Counted from the first letter of the stretch, positions 11,551-24,389 are shown. The stretch: DNA of 64,000 bases from Botrytis cinerea B05.10 (GCF_000143535.2 NC_037312.1:1364001-1428000); one strand, 5' to 3'. A program made the numbers and translations. The notes: generated by a model from the sequence alone, not told the origin.

Positions 11551-13618
11551 GTAAAATCCCTAAGATAAAGACATTCCACAGGAGAGCTTTCAAAGATATC
11601 CCCCAAATGAACTGGCTAAAAACCTAACCTCATAAGGAGTAATTACTGCCAAGCAATAATATATACCGTTAACTATAAACTAGCCCTAGATACATATTTA
11701 CTCCCTAATGCCATCTATTCCCCGTACTTCAAATGCCATACCAAATCTAACCCTCACACTAGTTAAACAAAATGCTTATATAAAACCCCGAGATTTATCA
11801 CTACTGATGTATTTTTACTATCAACTTAGAGTATCTAGTTGAAATAAGCTTCAGAGCCGTCTCGCTAGTACATACATGATTCGCTTAATCCACACGTCTT
11901 TGGTATTTGGGCAATGCGATGGCGTTGGTAGCGGTACGCTATATTTTCAATGCCGAAACAAGTGCATTTGGTGATTTTGAAAAGACGTCATTGGGATCAA
12001 TGAGGTTTGGATTTATGTGACAGTCGATATTCATGATATCTACTTCAAACTCACTACTCTTCGATTAGTTTACGTGTTTTTTTTTTGTGTGTGCTTAGGG
12101 AACTCGGGCATTTACCTTTGTATCTTAGTTTTGTAGAACATGGGCTTCCGTTCTGTGGTTCAAATTTGGGAATCTCGAAGAAATCGGGTATGTGTCGTCG
12201 CTTTTGTTCATGGAAAGGTTGCCCGAAAGAACATTACATCTTGATGTAACCATCTCAAAAGCATCACTTCACAGCAGTTTGATCCGTTCGCTTGAGCGCA
12301 ACTGGATTGCATTGTGATTCATGATAAGTTAGTTAGTTCCCATAGGGCTTAACTAACATGTCAACACCCCCCCAAAACCCGCCACAGCTCCAAACCCTCA
12401 CGTTGAATTATAGATTTTAGGGTTGTGAAATGACCGTCATATCATATTGCATTATTAGTTCGTGTTGACCAACCTCATTTTTCAGTATCAACCGCCGTAT
12501 AAAAGTAACACAACATATCAAAATCATCTCGATTTGAATATTCTTCATCACAAGATTAATCCCATCTAAAGAAATCAAATCCAAACAAGGATTCGATCCA
12601 GACTGTACAATAAATACCACAGCCCTAAGATATATTATCTGATACCGAAGAATTAGCTCTATCCGATCAAATAAACATTATATCTTCAATCATAACATCA
12701 CCATCAATTCACATTTCCAGCCCCAATATAACGTACATCAAGTTGAGTGTCCTCCAGCTTTGACAAGTTAACACAATATTTCCACGCCATTGAGATATCA
12801 ATCTAACATCTCACAACCAAAATCCAATCATAGAATCGACATCAAAGCCAGAGTCTCTCTACTCAATAGTCATTTTTTACAGTTTCAAATGCATGATATA
12901 TATAGACTAAATCGAGAAATGAGAGACAATCAATAATCCAAAATGCGTTGGGATTGGAGATTCTGGAAACAACCAACCCATCTATATCAGTCATCATCAT
13001 CACCACCACCTCCTCACGATTCTCCATCGAGTTACGTTTACACGGCTAATCTTCTATCTTTCTTCTTCTGCCGCTTTCCACAATCCAGATATATAGTCTC
13101 TAGCCACCAATTGACGAATTCAGCATTGACAAGTATAAAACCACCCATCTCGAATACAGACTATCCAACTGATTGGCAACGGAAATTCAAGGTTTATGAA
13201 GTACCCTCGAGCCTCTATGTTGTCATGATGTGCACGTTAATTGATGCTTAAATCCATGTCACTATGTGGAATCTACTCGTAATAATGGAATATAGTCTTA
13301 ATTTAACATCGATGATGTAGGACTCAAGGATTTGAGCAAGTGGAAATTTCCATTTAATCAACGTATGTATTTGCTTGTAAAACTAGATTTCTCTTACATT
13401 GGATGGATCCTCCACGAAGCTTTCATGCAGTTTACTACTTCTGGCCACTATTCAACCATGAACTAAAGTATTAATGATCTGTTTTGATCTCATTTCCCAC
13501 TAAACCTCCATCACCATTTTCCCCGCGCGCAATTTGCCATCTAGCAGCAGATTCCGATGAAAACAAACAAAGCCATCCAGCCCTACCCATATGAAATCAA
13601 AAAAGTTACCGAGTATCA
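11551..13618. other. Intergenic, AT-rich, no gene seen
   Basis: AT-rich DNA between the repeat arrays and the 3' end of het-c. Several ORFs near 100 codons exist (for example at 12943-13251) but they are Ser/Pro-rich by composition, have no recognisable domain and no splice partner. The right end should include the het-c 3' UTR. Confidence 0.55.
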
Positions 13619-16106
13619 TTAATAGCCCCCGTATCCACCACCACCGGGTGGATATTGATACCCACCTTGACCGCCATAAGGGGGTTGTTGAGGTGGATAT
13701 TGTTGGCCTGAGTATCCCTGCTGAGGAGGATATTGGTTCTGAGGAGGTTCTCGACCCCATGGATCGGGGGGAGGTGGTCCTTGTTGGCCCCACTGACCGG
13801 AGGGTGGCCCTTGATTCCAATACCCTCCTGGAGGAGGTCCTTGTTCATAGTTGTTGTGTGGAGGGCCGCCGTACTGTTGGGAGTTTGGCTGCTGCTGCTG
13901 CCCATAGTCCCCGTATTGTTGATATGGAGGTTGTTGAGATGCATAACCACCTTGTTGTTGATAGCTTGGCTCAAGGTAAGCATTTCCACTTTGAGGCGGC
14001 GCTGTAGGACCTGTGTTTCCATACCCGTAATTTGGAGTGCCATGTTGTCCTCCTGGGGAGCCTGGAATTGGGGAAGGGTTTATGTATGATGGTTTAGTAT
14101 CCAAGCCCTCCATTGCTCCTAGATCTCTAGTTTTGATTTCTGACCAGATAGATCCTGAGGTTTTACCGTGCCCACCGAGAGAGCCATGGTTATGATCATG
14201 TTGATCTGAGCCGCTATGGTTTCGACCGGCTTTTACGGATTCCGAACTAAGTAAATGATTCAGACCCTGTGCATTTGGTTGTTCGTTGATCCAATCTTTT
14301 ACAGTATTGAACATTTTCTTGTGAATTTCAACATGTTCGTCGCGAAGAGCTGGATGATGGAAGGTGCGTAAGATATCGTTCATGACCTCATCAACTGGGA
14401 CACCCGGATTTTGCCAAGCATAGAGTATGCGACTGAAGGAGGTTAGCAATTTGTGTTGCCACTATAGAAAGAAAACTTACGGTGTAACATATTGTAAGAT
14501 AGTGGAAGCGACTCTTCCAGCGCAAGAATTCAACACGTTAGAAAAGTGATCCTTGGAAAGCATAGAGTGAGTTGGGTCAGTGCAACGTGGATCATTCCAT
14601 GGCTCGAATTGAGAGTTTGCACTGGCTTCAACAACTGTACTAGAGCCCTTCTTCAAACTATCAGACACTGCATCGATGATAGGTCGAACAAATGGTGCGA
14701 GCAAAGATAGAATAAACACGGTCAATGTCTCACTGATCCTCTCGACCAATGATTCGAGACCAGGAATCTTGGCAATTGTGTTGTTAATAGCTCTGACAAT
14801 CTTATCTCTGAACTCGAGGATAGGATAAATCTTCTTTGCAGTTGCAACCGCATCAAAATCGGGGCTCATTCCTGGAACACCTGGACCTGGTGGACCGCCT
14901 GTCGAGCCAGGAGGAGCGTTGAATGTGTTTCCAGAAGCTCGAGTTTGCTGATTTGAGTTTTGGTATTCTTGAGCGGCAGATTGAGCTTGAAGATCTCGTG
15001 CTGTACTTGCTAATCCGCTTCCCATGCCAGGAATCTGCGCGAGAAGACCTGCAAAGTCTGTGCCGCTACTTCCAGACCCAAATAGCCCACGTTGGCCGTC
15101 ACCACCGCCACCACTCTGCTGCGCCTTTTGCGCTCCACCTAGAGCAAGGTCCATTTCTTCAACTTCGGTTTGAGTGAAATGATCAGTTGCTTCACCAAGA
15201 ACTGAATGCAAGAAATCAACTGCTCCGAATGTACCTGTGACTAGAGGATAGACATGATGGCCGCGAATGTTAATTTCCGCATTAGCGCCACAATGAGGGA
15301 AGACATCACGATATCCTAATTCTCTCAAAGCCAACTCGCAATAATTTGTATGGGCTCCAAAGTCTTCCATGCAGTGCAAGGCTTGTCCAAGACATCGAAG
15401 GGCTTCACAAAGATCTTCTTCCTTGCCTTTACCATGTGAGCCGCTAGTATAAAGTCTACCAAAGTGGATACTTCGTGCGAAACTGAATTTGACGTAACCA
15501 GCACTAGTTGCCCAGCCTCCACTTTCGTTGGCAATGTAATTTTTCATACCCGAATTTGGGTCGATTTCGAGCTCCATAGGATTGATGGGGCCACGGAGTC
15601 TGGCATCAAAAGTTCTTGCATCTTCGTTATCAGCATAACCTTTGGGGTTATCAATATGCTCTTCGGGTCTGTAAACGCCAAGACGTTCTTCAGTGACCTC
15701 GAATTCTGCAGTAGCGTAACCAAAAGACAAGAAACTCAGAACCCAAACCTATGAATGATTAGAAAGGATGCCCTTGATTGTCAAGTGGCTATTCTCTTAC
15801 CAGAATGCGAATTGTAGGCGCTGACACTCCTTTCAAACTTCCCACATCAACTGCTTGAGAGTAATCTCGCAACCAGTTTCCAAAGTAAACTCTCTTGATC
15901 ATCATGCTCGTCCACTTATGACCCTTAATGAAGGCAACGGTCTTGAGCATGTCCTCGATATCGCCATGACGAAAGTTTTTGCCCTCGATATTGGCTATGC
16001 TAGGAATGTTACCGGCCCCAAAAGCTGCTGCGGGGGAAGGTAAAACAATAAGCAAAATGCATGCTATGAGCAAAAATGACCCGGAGTGGGGTATTAGGAA
16101 AGCCAT
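13619..16106 (-). CDS. het-c: Heterokaryon incompatibility protein HET-C family
   Basis: This belongs to the het-c family, first known from Neurospora, where allelic differences trigger cell death after hyphal fusion. Three exons (16106-15801, 15748-14481, 14432-13619) are joined in phases 0 and 2, giving about 795 residues. The start has a clear signal peptide (hydrophobic SFLLIACILLIVLPSPAAAF). The conserved N-terminal region includes FRHGDIEDML, YFGNWLRDYSQAVDVG and FEVTEERLGVYRPEEHIDNP, followed by cysteines and histidines around CMEDFGAHTNYCELALRELG. The last 150 residues or so are Pro/Gln/Gly/Tyr-rich and end GGGGYGGY, matching the Gly-rich tail of the family. In Neurospora, incompatibility specificity maps to a variable segment of this protein; whether this locus acts in self-recognition here cannot be read from one allele. 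A 746-bp divergent promoter separates it from SCS7. Confidence 0.9.
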
Positions 16107-16852
16107 CTTGTTTGTTTGATGCTATCGCCAGACTGAGAGTTTGTATGTTTGCAGGAGAAGGAGAGTAAAAAAGAGGGAAGCTATCTAAGATCGGAAAGAT
16201 GACGAATGCAGAAGAATTATACCATAGCAATTGCAATTGTTGTAAGCCTTGCCAAGTTGCTGAGCCACATCTGACGACCTGAGCCCAAACCCCACCATCA
16301 CGTGATACCAGCCCGCATGGCCTTTGTGACCACGTGACGATACTCGTATCAATAAGCCACAAGTCCAATTAAGATTGTCTGCAGGGAGTGCCCTGAAGAT
16401 CGGTCGTCGGTATCTACAGATTTGATGTGGCTCGATTCTCTATCAGAATCTCCTGAGAAAAGATCACCATATTCTGAGTGGCCGGTGTATAAATCGGGGT
16501 TTAACACGCATATACGTACGGTAAGAATTTGTCTATCAATCACATCTGCTCTTATTGACGAAGAAGAGATTCTCGAGTTTTTGAGTGTAAACATCCCATT
16601 TCCTCATCATTATCATCTTGAGCAGCCACATATATCAAAGACGTTGCACGACTTCCACCGCCCTATTTGATTGTCCGGTTGTTCCGTTTGTCTGTTTATG
16701 CCCGTGCCCAACATCTCTCTAGTTTCTTTCTCAATTTGCCTCCCAAAATCGATACAAAATATCGATTCATCTCTCCTATAATTCTGCGATTCTTCCTCTT
16801 TAATTCGAAAGTCGAAAGTCGAAAGTCGATATTATTCGATACAAACGCGACC
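16107..16852. promoter_or_regulatory. Divergent promoter region between het-c and SCS7
   Basis: This 746-bp gap lies between two oppositely directed start codons and must hold both promoters and 5' leaders. A 7-bp repeat (GAAAGTC, three copies at about 16807-16828) lies just before the SCS7 start. No binding site is called with confidence. Confidence 0.5.
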
Positions 16853-18091
16853 ATGTCTCCTTCCCGAACTCTCCCAACCCTTACTCAGGCGGAAGTCGCC
16901 TCTCATAACTCTGCAGATAGCTGTTATGTTACTATGGGCACAAGGGTCTTTGACGTTACAGATTTCGTTGACAGCCATCCAGGTGGAGGTGAACTGGTAT
17001 TAGAATACGCTGGTCAAGATGTGACGAAGATCTTAAAGGACGAGCTCTCGCACACCCATTCCGAAGCTGCTTACGATGTTCTTGAGGATTCTTTTATCGG
17101 ATTTGTTGCTACAAATAAGGTTATCGATACCGCTACCAAGAGTACAAAACCAGATTCCATTGTTCCACTTCCACCCTCAAAAGAAGGCTTGAAGGAATTG
17201 AAAGAGAATGGATCCGCAAATTCTCTGCCTGTTTATGCCAGTACTGGGATGTCCACGGAAGATGACTTGAACAAGGAGACGGATGTTGTAAATGATTACA
17301 AGACACACAAGTTCCTTGACCTAAACAAGCCATTGTTGATGCAAATCTGGCGTGGTGGGTTTAGCAAGGAGTTCTACTTAGAGCAAGTCCATCGACCTCG
17401 TCATTATAAGGGAGGAGAGTCTGCACCTCTTTTTGGAAACTTCCTTGAACCTTTATCCAAGACAGCTTGGTGGGTTGTGCCTATGGTTTGGGTTCCACCT
17501 GTCGCCTACGGCACATACCTCGCGAGCAAAGGATTCAATAACATCGCCGGAGAAGCAGCATTTTGGTTCTTGGGTCTCTTCCTTTGGACTTTGGTGGAGT
17601 ACATTTTGCATCGATTCCTCTTCCACCTCGATAAGTATGTACATCTTTCTACTTCTCTACTCTAAATCCGACAGCGAATCAAGCTAACACATATCTCTAG
17701 ATGGCTCCCAGATAATCGAGTAGCACTCACGCTCCACTTCTTACTTCACGGCATTCACCACTATTTGCCAATGGATAAGTACCGATTGGTTATGCCTCCT
17801 ACCCTCTTCGTTGTTTTAGCGACTCCTTTCTGGAAGCTTGCACATGCTGTGTTCTACTGGGATTGGCATGTGGCTACAGCAGTGTTCTGCGGAGGGATCT
17901 TTGGATACATCTGTTATGATTTGACACATTACTTCCTCCACCACCGCACACTCCCTTCGTACTGGAGACAATTGAAGAAGTACCATCTTCAACATCACTT
18001 CATGGATTATGAAAACGGATTCGGAGTTACCAGCAGATTCTGGGATTGCATTTTTGGAACTCAGCTCGCGCCCGCGCCAAAAACTGTATGA
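16853..18091 (+). CDS. SCS7: Sphingolipid alpha-hydroxylase (fatty acid 2-hydroxylase)
   Basis: ER enzyme that adds a 2-hydroxyl to the very-long-chain fatty acid of ceramides, using cytochrome b5 as electron carrier. The exons are 16853-17634 and 17701-18091, with donor GTATGT and branch GCTAAC; the phase-2 join gives HLDKWLPDN. Length is 390 residues. An N-terminal cytochrome b5 domain (about residues 8-85) carries the haem motif HPGG at 42-45. The C-terminal di-iron hydroxylase domain (about 240-385) shows the histidine boxes HRFLFH, HGIHHYLP, HYFLHH and YHLQHHF between membrane segments. The chosen ATG lies after an AC-rich leader and starts MSPSRT just before the b5 fold. The frame stays open to an ATG at 16667, so a 62-residue longer form cannot be excluded. 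It acts on the same lipids as the SUR1-type enzyme near 45 kb. Confidence 0.95.
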
Positions 18092-18694
18092 AGTGGAGAT
18101 GGATAACGAATTTGTAAATGATGCAGCCAATCTAGGAAAGAATGGTGTGTTTTTGGAATGACTTGACGAGATAGAACTATCAAGACATTCTGGTCTCGGC
18201 GTTCATGAATCAGACTGGACACGGAGAGCAGGCTGGCCTTTCTGGAAGAATTAATAGTTTCGTAGCCTTTTTTAATATCCTAATATAGACTTTTTACTTT
18301 CGATGAATCATGAATCATAACCTTTATGTCACATTCACCACCAAACAGTTATAAATGTAGCACTCAATTCACGTCAAAATACCAATCATGGACCAAAAAC
18401 TTTGCGTCGCGGCCAGAATTATTTTGATCGTTCAAAACACGTGGTGCAGGTGCAATGTCCAAACTAAGAAGAAACACTAGACTGACTAATTCATGTTTTT
18501 CCCACCAGCCACTTTCTGTACAAGACAACAACTTTAACTTTCAAAAGTCTTTCACTAATTCAATATCCATCAATCTTTGACGGCTTCAAAAACCACTAGC
18601 CATCGTATTTTGTCTATCTAAGTTGCCAACCAATCATTTGGAACAAGAAGATCTTCGAATTTGTGTCCGTCTCAGGCGAGTAACTACCCTCACC
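18092..18694. other. Intergenic
   Basis: Holds the SCS7 3' UTR and the promoter and leader of the RBM39-like gene. No separate gene is seen. Confidence 0.5.
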
Positions 18695-20558
18695 ATGTCC
18701 GCCCTAGACGTTGAAGCCCTCTTGGATTCAACTGCAGCTGCCACTCCTGTTGAGCAAAATGGATCTACTAAGGCTAAAGAATCCGATGACCGCCACAAGG
18801 GTGAGCGCAGTGAAAGACGCGACCGTGATAGACTCCGCGATGATAGCAGGGATCGCGACAGAGATAGAAAGCGCCGGGCTCGCAGCAGAGATAGAAATGA
18901 GAAAGATGGCACCTCAACTCCAACAAGTGAGCATGGAAGCGCAAAGGGTAGACGCAGAAGTAGAAGCCGAGATGATAATCGTCGACAACCTCGTCGCCGC
19001 AGAGATACCCCGGAAGATAATGGCCGCAGGGATGGAGATTATTATAGAGGAGGTAGGGGTGGTGGACGTCAACGCTCACGTACCAGAAGTCCCGATAGAT
19101 ATTACCGTCCTCGAGGTGACCGCCGTGACCGCGATGAGGCAGACAAGCCTCGAGAAGAACGTAGGCCGAGAAGCCCCAAACGAGAAGGAACACCCCCCTT
19201 GTCTGAAGACGAACGGGATAGGCGCACCGTTTTTGTGCAACAACTAGCAGCTCGTCTCAGAACCAAAGAACTCATCGCATTCTTTGAAAAGGTTGGCCCC
19301 GTTAAGGAGGCTCAAATTGTCAAGGACAGAGTCAGTGGTAGATCTAAAGGGTATGTGTTTTTTTTATAATTCTTTCATGGTTTACTTACTAATTTTGCAC
19401 AGTGTTGGCTACGTTGAGTTCAAAAACGAAGAATCAGTTCCTGCTGCTATACAACTCACTGGACAGAGACTCCTAGGAATCCCAATCATTGCACAACTGA
19501 CCGAGGCTGAGAAAAATCGACAAGTTCGTAATCCCGAAGCTACCACGAGTAACCCTAATCAAATTCCATTTCATCGACTATATGTGGGCAATATACATTT
19601 CAGCATCACCGAAAGCGATTTACAGAATGTATTCGAGCCCTTTGGTGAGCTCGAATTTGTTCAATTGCAAAAAGAGGAGCAAGGACGTAGTCGAGGTTAT
19701 GGATTTGTTCAGTAAGCTTTTCCCATGGAAATTCCTGTAGTTATGCTAACCAGTACAATAGATTCCGTGATCCAAATCAAGCTAGAGAAGCGTTGGAGAA
19801 GATGAATGGGTTTGATCTTGCTGGCAGACCAATTCGTGTTGGTCTTGGAAACGATAAGTTCACTCCTGAATCTACCGCCAGTCTTCTGCAAAGATTCCAT
19901 GGCCAAAGCCACCAACAACAATTCCAGGGTTCCGCATTTTCTGGCGCTGGTGGGCGTGGTCCTACCGCTGCTGGCGGCAGCAACTTCGATCGTGCTGGTG
20001 GTCGAGATAATGATAAAGGTGCGGGTGGTGCCAGTGCTTTGGACGACACTGACGTTGGCGGCGTGAACTTCAACAATTATAGTCGAGATGCATTGATGAG
20101 AAAACTCGCCAGAACAGATGATACCACCGTTGCGGCAAACCACGAAAGAAGAGAAGTATCAAAACCCAAAACAGAAACCAAAGCTTTACCAGTCAATGTC
20201 AACATGGCTAGCCGTTGTGTTGTACTTAAGAACATGTTCGATCCTACAGAGTTAGTAATACATTGCCTTGTGTCGATTCGTTGCTAACCAATTTCACAGA
20301 GAGGACGGTGAGAACTGGGAAAAAGAACTCGAGGATGATGTCCGCGCAGAAGCGGAAGAAAAATATGGCCACGTTGTTCACATTGCTTTAGATCCAAACT
20401 CCCAAGGAGATATTTATCTCAAATTCGATCGAGTACAAGGAGGAGAGAATGCCATCAAGGGTCTGAATGGAAGATATTTTGGTGGGCGAATGATTAGCGC
20501 TACTCCTGTTGTGGATGCAGTCTACAGCAGTTTGTTCTCTCGCACAAAGGCTATGTGA
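18695..20558 (+). CDS. RNA splicing factor, RBM39/CAPER (Pad-1) family
   Basis: Nuclear RS-domain splicing factor related to animal RBM39/CAPER and fungal Pad-1. Four exons (18695-19350, 19403-19711, 19762-20250, 20300-20558), every junction in phase 2, give about 570 residues. An Arg/Asp/Ser-rich domain spans roughly residues 30-165. RRM1 (about 176-250) begins [12 protein letters not shown] and ends GVGYVEF. RRM2 (about 274-350) begins [10 protein letters not shown] and ends YGFVQF. A C-terminal atypical RRM of the U2AF-homology type (about 470-565) has [20 protein letters not shown] and a GRYFGGRMI block. U2AF-homology motifs bind SF3b/U2AF ligand motifs, so a role in 3' splice-site recognition is expected from the family. 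Introns interrupt RRM1 and RRM2 just before their RNP1-end strands. An in-frame ATG at 18623 gives a less likely longer start. Confidence 0.92.
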
Positions 20559-22496
20559 TATGCTAATAATGGCCTACACTTCATTTGTATTAGGGTCACA
20601 TCTGGTAAGACACAAACTCCTCTTTTAAATAACTAAGACTAATGATGGGTAGATTTTTTATCACAGAAATCTTTATGCGATAGGCATACCTTCGACAAAC
20701 CTCGCGATACTTCGATTACTTCAAGCAGTAACCACATCTATGTTCACAATGCATAATTCAAGTATCTAAGATGATCCGGACTTGAAACTCGCTTCAAGAA
20801 CCTCAAGCAAACGTCCAATAACATTGCTGATTTCTTTGTGCAGGAGCTTCTTCTCAAGCCTTACCCTCTGCCTATAATTCCACTGATTGCACATAGGAAC
20901 ACTCTTTACTGTATACAAATTCACTCGTTTTCATTTCATTTTGGCATGCAAGCTCTCAGGTTTCATGGTAGCACACTTTTAGTTAGATGGAGTAATAAAA
21001 TGATCACTATGACCTTCCATCGATATTCATTATGTGATAATTATGGTGCTGCTGACCGACGCAACCTAGCTGCAGACCAAATATAGGTATGTTAAGCTAC
21101 ATACCACATATTCGGTCAAGGGTCTGCAAGTGCTAGGACCTAGTGTAGTATAATTCCCATGATTGAGCTTTGAACCATTGTAGATGTGATTTTATCAGCG
21201 AAGAAAGTTGTGTGCGCTGCAGGTTATCGAATGTTTTTTTAAGCAATTGTCCTCATTTTGCCTGAAACCTTTTCCTGCCAGCTATGATAGCGTCCAAATG
21301 ACAATGTCCATCTAATAAACTTGCTTCAGTTGTCGTTTATAGTAAAGTTTGACACTAAGCGAAGTCTTGATATCTATCGGGTTGGATCGCAAGAGAGCTC
21401 TTAGATGATCAAAGACTGTTAGGTCAAGAAACCACAGTCTCCTTGCAAATGACGATAGATGCAACAATTGGAGTTCTAAGAACGCAATACTTATAGCTAG
21501 GACTAGGCATATATGATTCTGCAGGACTGCGTCAAATGTGACCTGGTAGTGAATGAACAGCTTTACCATTTACTCGTGAGTTCAGCTCCCACGGTATTTG
21601 TTTGTTGGGAATACAAGTTGTTGGTGTCTCTCTTGAATGCTCAAACCTGTTTTCGACATAGGGATAGAGAAGTCTTGTCCGGATTATGACTTCCTTGGTG
21701 AGGGTTAAATTTCAGGGAGTTGAGAAAGCAGGGTATGAGAGGATATACCAGTGCTGTGTGCAACTCGAAAGTCTTCAATGTGTGCTTTGCTGACTGCTGT
21801 TTAGTATGTAACTGCTTACCCAAAGCCCAGTCTTGACAAATGAGTCTCAGGTCTGGTTTGTTGAATGTAGGATGGACATTATAAACCAGAATCAAGGTCT
21901 CAAGGATATTTTCACAGGGGTTTCGCTGAAAAGAGGTTGAACGGCAAAGATGCTGATACTGAATAGATTTTGGACCCCTTTTTCATGGAGAGTGAACTTG
22001 TAGTCAAAACCTCCCATGGTCAATGGCAATTGTTCATCCCAAAAAGCTTAACGTTTTACAATGTGCGAACGTTTGTCACTTTGCTTAGAATTATGAGAAT
22101 GCTATTCTTCAATCCTAGCCTTCACGAAAGGAAGCGCACACAGTTTACTTGGGTGTAATTCTCAGCTCCCGCTCGAACTATCTTCAGATATGACAGCTCT
22201 GGAATCAACGATCGTTTGTTGAACAGTGAACTTATAAAACGGCAAAGACAAGTGAGAGCCGAAGCCAGCTTCAAAAAAAACCAGCCATTCTGAAATCTAA
22301 AGAAGACATGTGGGGTTTGACCAATTCACCTCCACAACTCCGCCACAATTACCCCACAATCTCAACACAACACGCCACACCAACCGAACACATCATCACC
22401 TCGACCTTCTGACAACGAGAACAAACCCACGATGTCAAACAAAAGAAGATCGAGAATGTAAAAAAAACAAAATGGAGAACTGAGCAAAATATTATT
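20559..22496. other. Intergenic, no gene seen
   Basis: About 1.9 kb of AT-rich sequence. ORFs of 60-85 codons occur on both strands but show no domain, no splicing continuity and no low-stop corridor. Only the 3' UTR of the upstream gene is expected at the left end. Confidence 0.5.
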
Positions 22497-22497
22497 T

Positions 22498-22593
22498 GCG
22501 CCAACGGGGAATCGAACCCCGGGCCCAAGCAAACTCGTGAAGATGTATATCTTGACGTGGGAAGCTTGGATTTTACCACTAAACCATTGGCGC
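22498..22593 (-). tRNA. tRNA-Gly(CCC) with a 26-nt intron
   Basis: On the minus strand the sequence folds as a complete cloverleaf: acceptor GCGCCAA pairing with TTGGCGC, D arm GTTT-AGTGGTA-AAAT, anticodon stem CAAGC/GCTTG, and T arm CGGGG-TTCGATT-CCCCG. The anticodon is CCC at 22561-22559. An intron occupies 22557-22532, one base 3' of the anticodon, the position used by eukaryotic nuclear tRNA introns; it contains a small hairpin (AAGAT/ATCTT). The mature tRNA is about 71 nt with discriminator A encoded at 22497. TTTT follows within about 12 nt, fitting a Pol III terminator. The A box and B box are internal, in the D and T arms. Confidence 0.93.
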
Positions 22594-24389
22594 TAGTATT
22601 TTAGTGTTATTGAGTGTAAAATTATGTATATATACACTTTGTGTCCTTGCTGCTTTTGAGGTATCTTTCGCAAACCAGTTTCTATTCACGGGCCGTGAAT
22701 GATTTTATCTAAGTAACACTTGATTTATCTTTTGTACCATTTTCTCCCTTTTCAATTGGTTATGTCGTTGGGTTCTAAATCACCTCGTTGTCGCGTTGTC
22801 GATATGATATGATCGAGAGGGTTTACGGGAAGGAAGCTTTTCTTTCATATTACGTGTCGTATATTTAATATCTTCTTCTCGGGAACCTTATCAAGCAAGA
22901 GATAGAAAGATGTTCAATCATTCTGAGATAGGGAAATACTACACGAATGGTCAATACCCGAGCGCGTAATTGGAGAAGCTTGTACGAGCCTCGAATGGTA
23001 TCTCATTTTGTGATTCACGTAAATGTCATGCTGCTCGATCTTTCTTGAGTCTGCGACCAAGCTGATGTTCGGTTATATGGATGTACTGTGAGTCGATTGC
23101 TGAAATCATGGCTTGTATTGGCACTCGCTCGGGGCGTTGAGAGGTGAGAATCACGGTGTTGAGCTAGTAATTTCGAGGGTACATTTTTCAGGATTTGTAG
23201 TTGCGTGTTTGGAATAAAGTGGTTATTTAATTCAACAATAGCAAATCCAGGTGATATCGATCTCTCGAGAGATGGTTATAGAATCCTAGCGAAATTCATT
23301 TCTCTTCAACCCAAAATCTTCTAGTCAAAATCTTCGTGTGCAAGTAGCGTGATTCTCAATTCCCCATATCTATCTAGTAAACGAGGAAGCAAGCAATCAA
23401 TCAGACAAATCAGCTCATGAAAACTATACCGCATGACCAGATCTTTAGTAAATTCTCAATTCCCCATTAGGTTGTTAGAACCGTTGGTTCCCGGTGGTTT
23501 CCACCTTCTTCTCGCATTCCATGACCTCCGTCCGATTGACTCTTCTCCACCTCCAGCCCAGTACATCCGCGCTTCGTTCTCCCAGGCGCGAGAACGCAAC
23601 TCCCTCGATCCCTTGGTCTCCCGACCCATCGCCCTCGCACAACCAGATTGATACAGCCAGCGCTCCAAAATGGATCCCCCCCCACCCCTATTCCTCCAAC
23701 CGACCGACCGACCATGCAATACATTCAACAAGCACATATCGATACCTTCACCCTGATCATTGAAATAAAAGAACTCGAATTTCAAACACTCGTATACATT
23801 AAGAAAAGGGTGTCACGAGATGAGATTAAAAGATATGCAGAGTGAAAAGTATGCGATTCCCATCGGGGCACAAGTCAGCGGAGAGTGAGAGGATTCGAGA
23901 TGAGATATCGGCATTGAGACTTTTTTGGTTGACTTGTTAGGGATTGGTGGATACGACGAAAGGTGACTCTTTATGTGGATATTGGGGGATGGAAGTAGGA
24001 GATGACTTGCTTATGATTCTTATCTAGTGTTGCTACCTATATTTATTTCGCCGGAAAGACGTCCTACATTGCCTCAGCGACTTCGCAAGGGACTGACGGA
24101 AATTGGTGGGACTTGACAATCATTCGCCATCTGGGGTCATGAAGGGTAATAGAACGAAGCGCTCATGCGGGTTCACATTCAGTAAAGCTGAAAATCAATT
24201 TGAATATTATGTGGAGACAATTTGAGAAACAAAACTTTTGATTCTTGGATTTGAGTGACGATCATGATGGTACATTTTATACAAGACTGCTATTTTTTTT
24301 TACGTCGATTCCATGCCAGATCTCACCCATAATTAGAGCCTAGGACACACAATAATTTTACAATGCTCTAAATCCACTCACACAATTCT
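22594..24389. other. Intergenic, no gene seen
   Basis: About 1.8 kb between the tRNA and the 3' end of the PET127-like gene. Overlapping ORFs of 65-109 codons at 23430-23850 occupy all frames of one C/G-rich patch, which is a composition effect. The 14-mer ATTCTCAATTCCCC occurs twice (about 23351 and 23453). Nothing else is supported. Confidence 0.5.

Noticed and set aside
12943..13251. 102-codon plus-strand ORF
   Set aside because: Ser/Pro-rich by composition, no domain, no partner exon, isolated in AT-rich intergenic DNA.
13606..14043. 145-codon minus-strand ORF and overlapping plus-strand ORFs
   Set aside because: Shadows of the Gly/Pro/Gln-rich tail of het-c.
23430..23850. Cluster of overlapping ORFs in several frames
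   Set aside because: All frames are open because of local composition; no one frame shows protein-like text.
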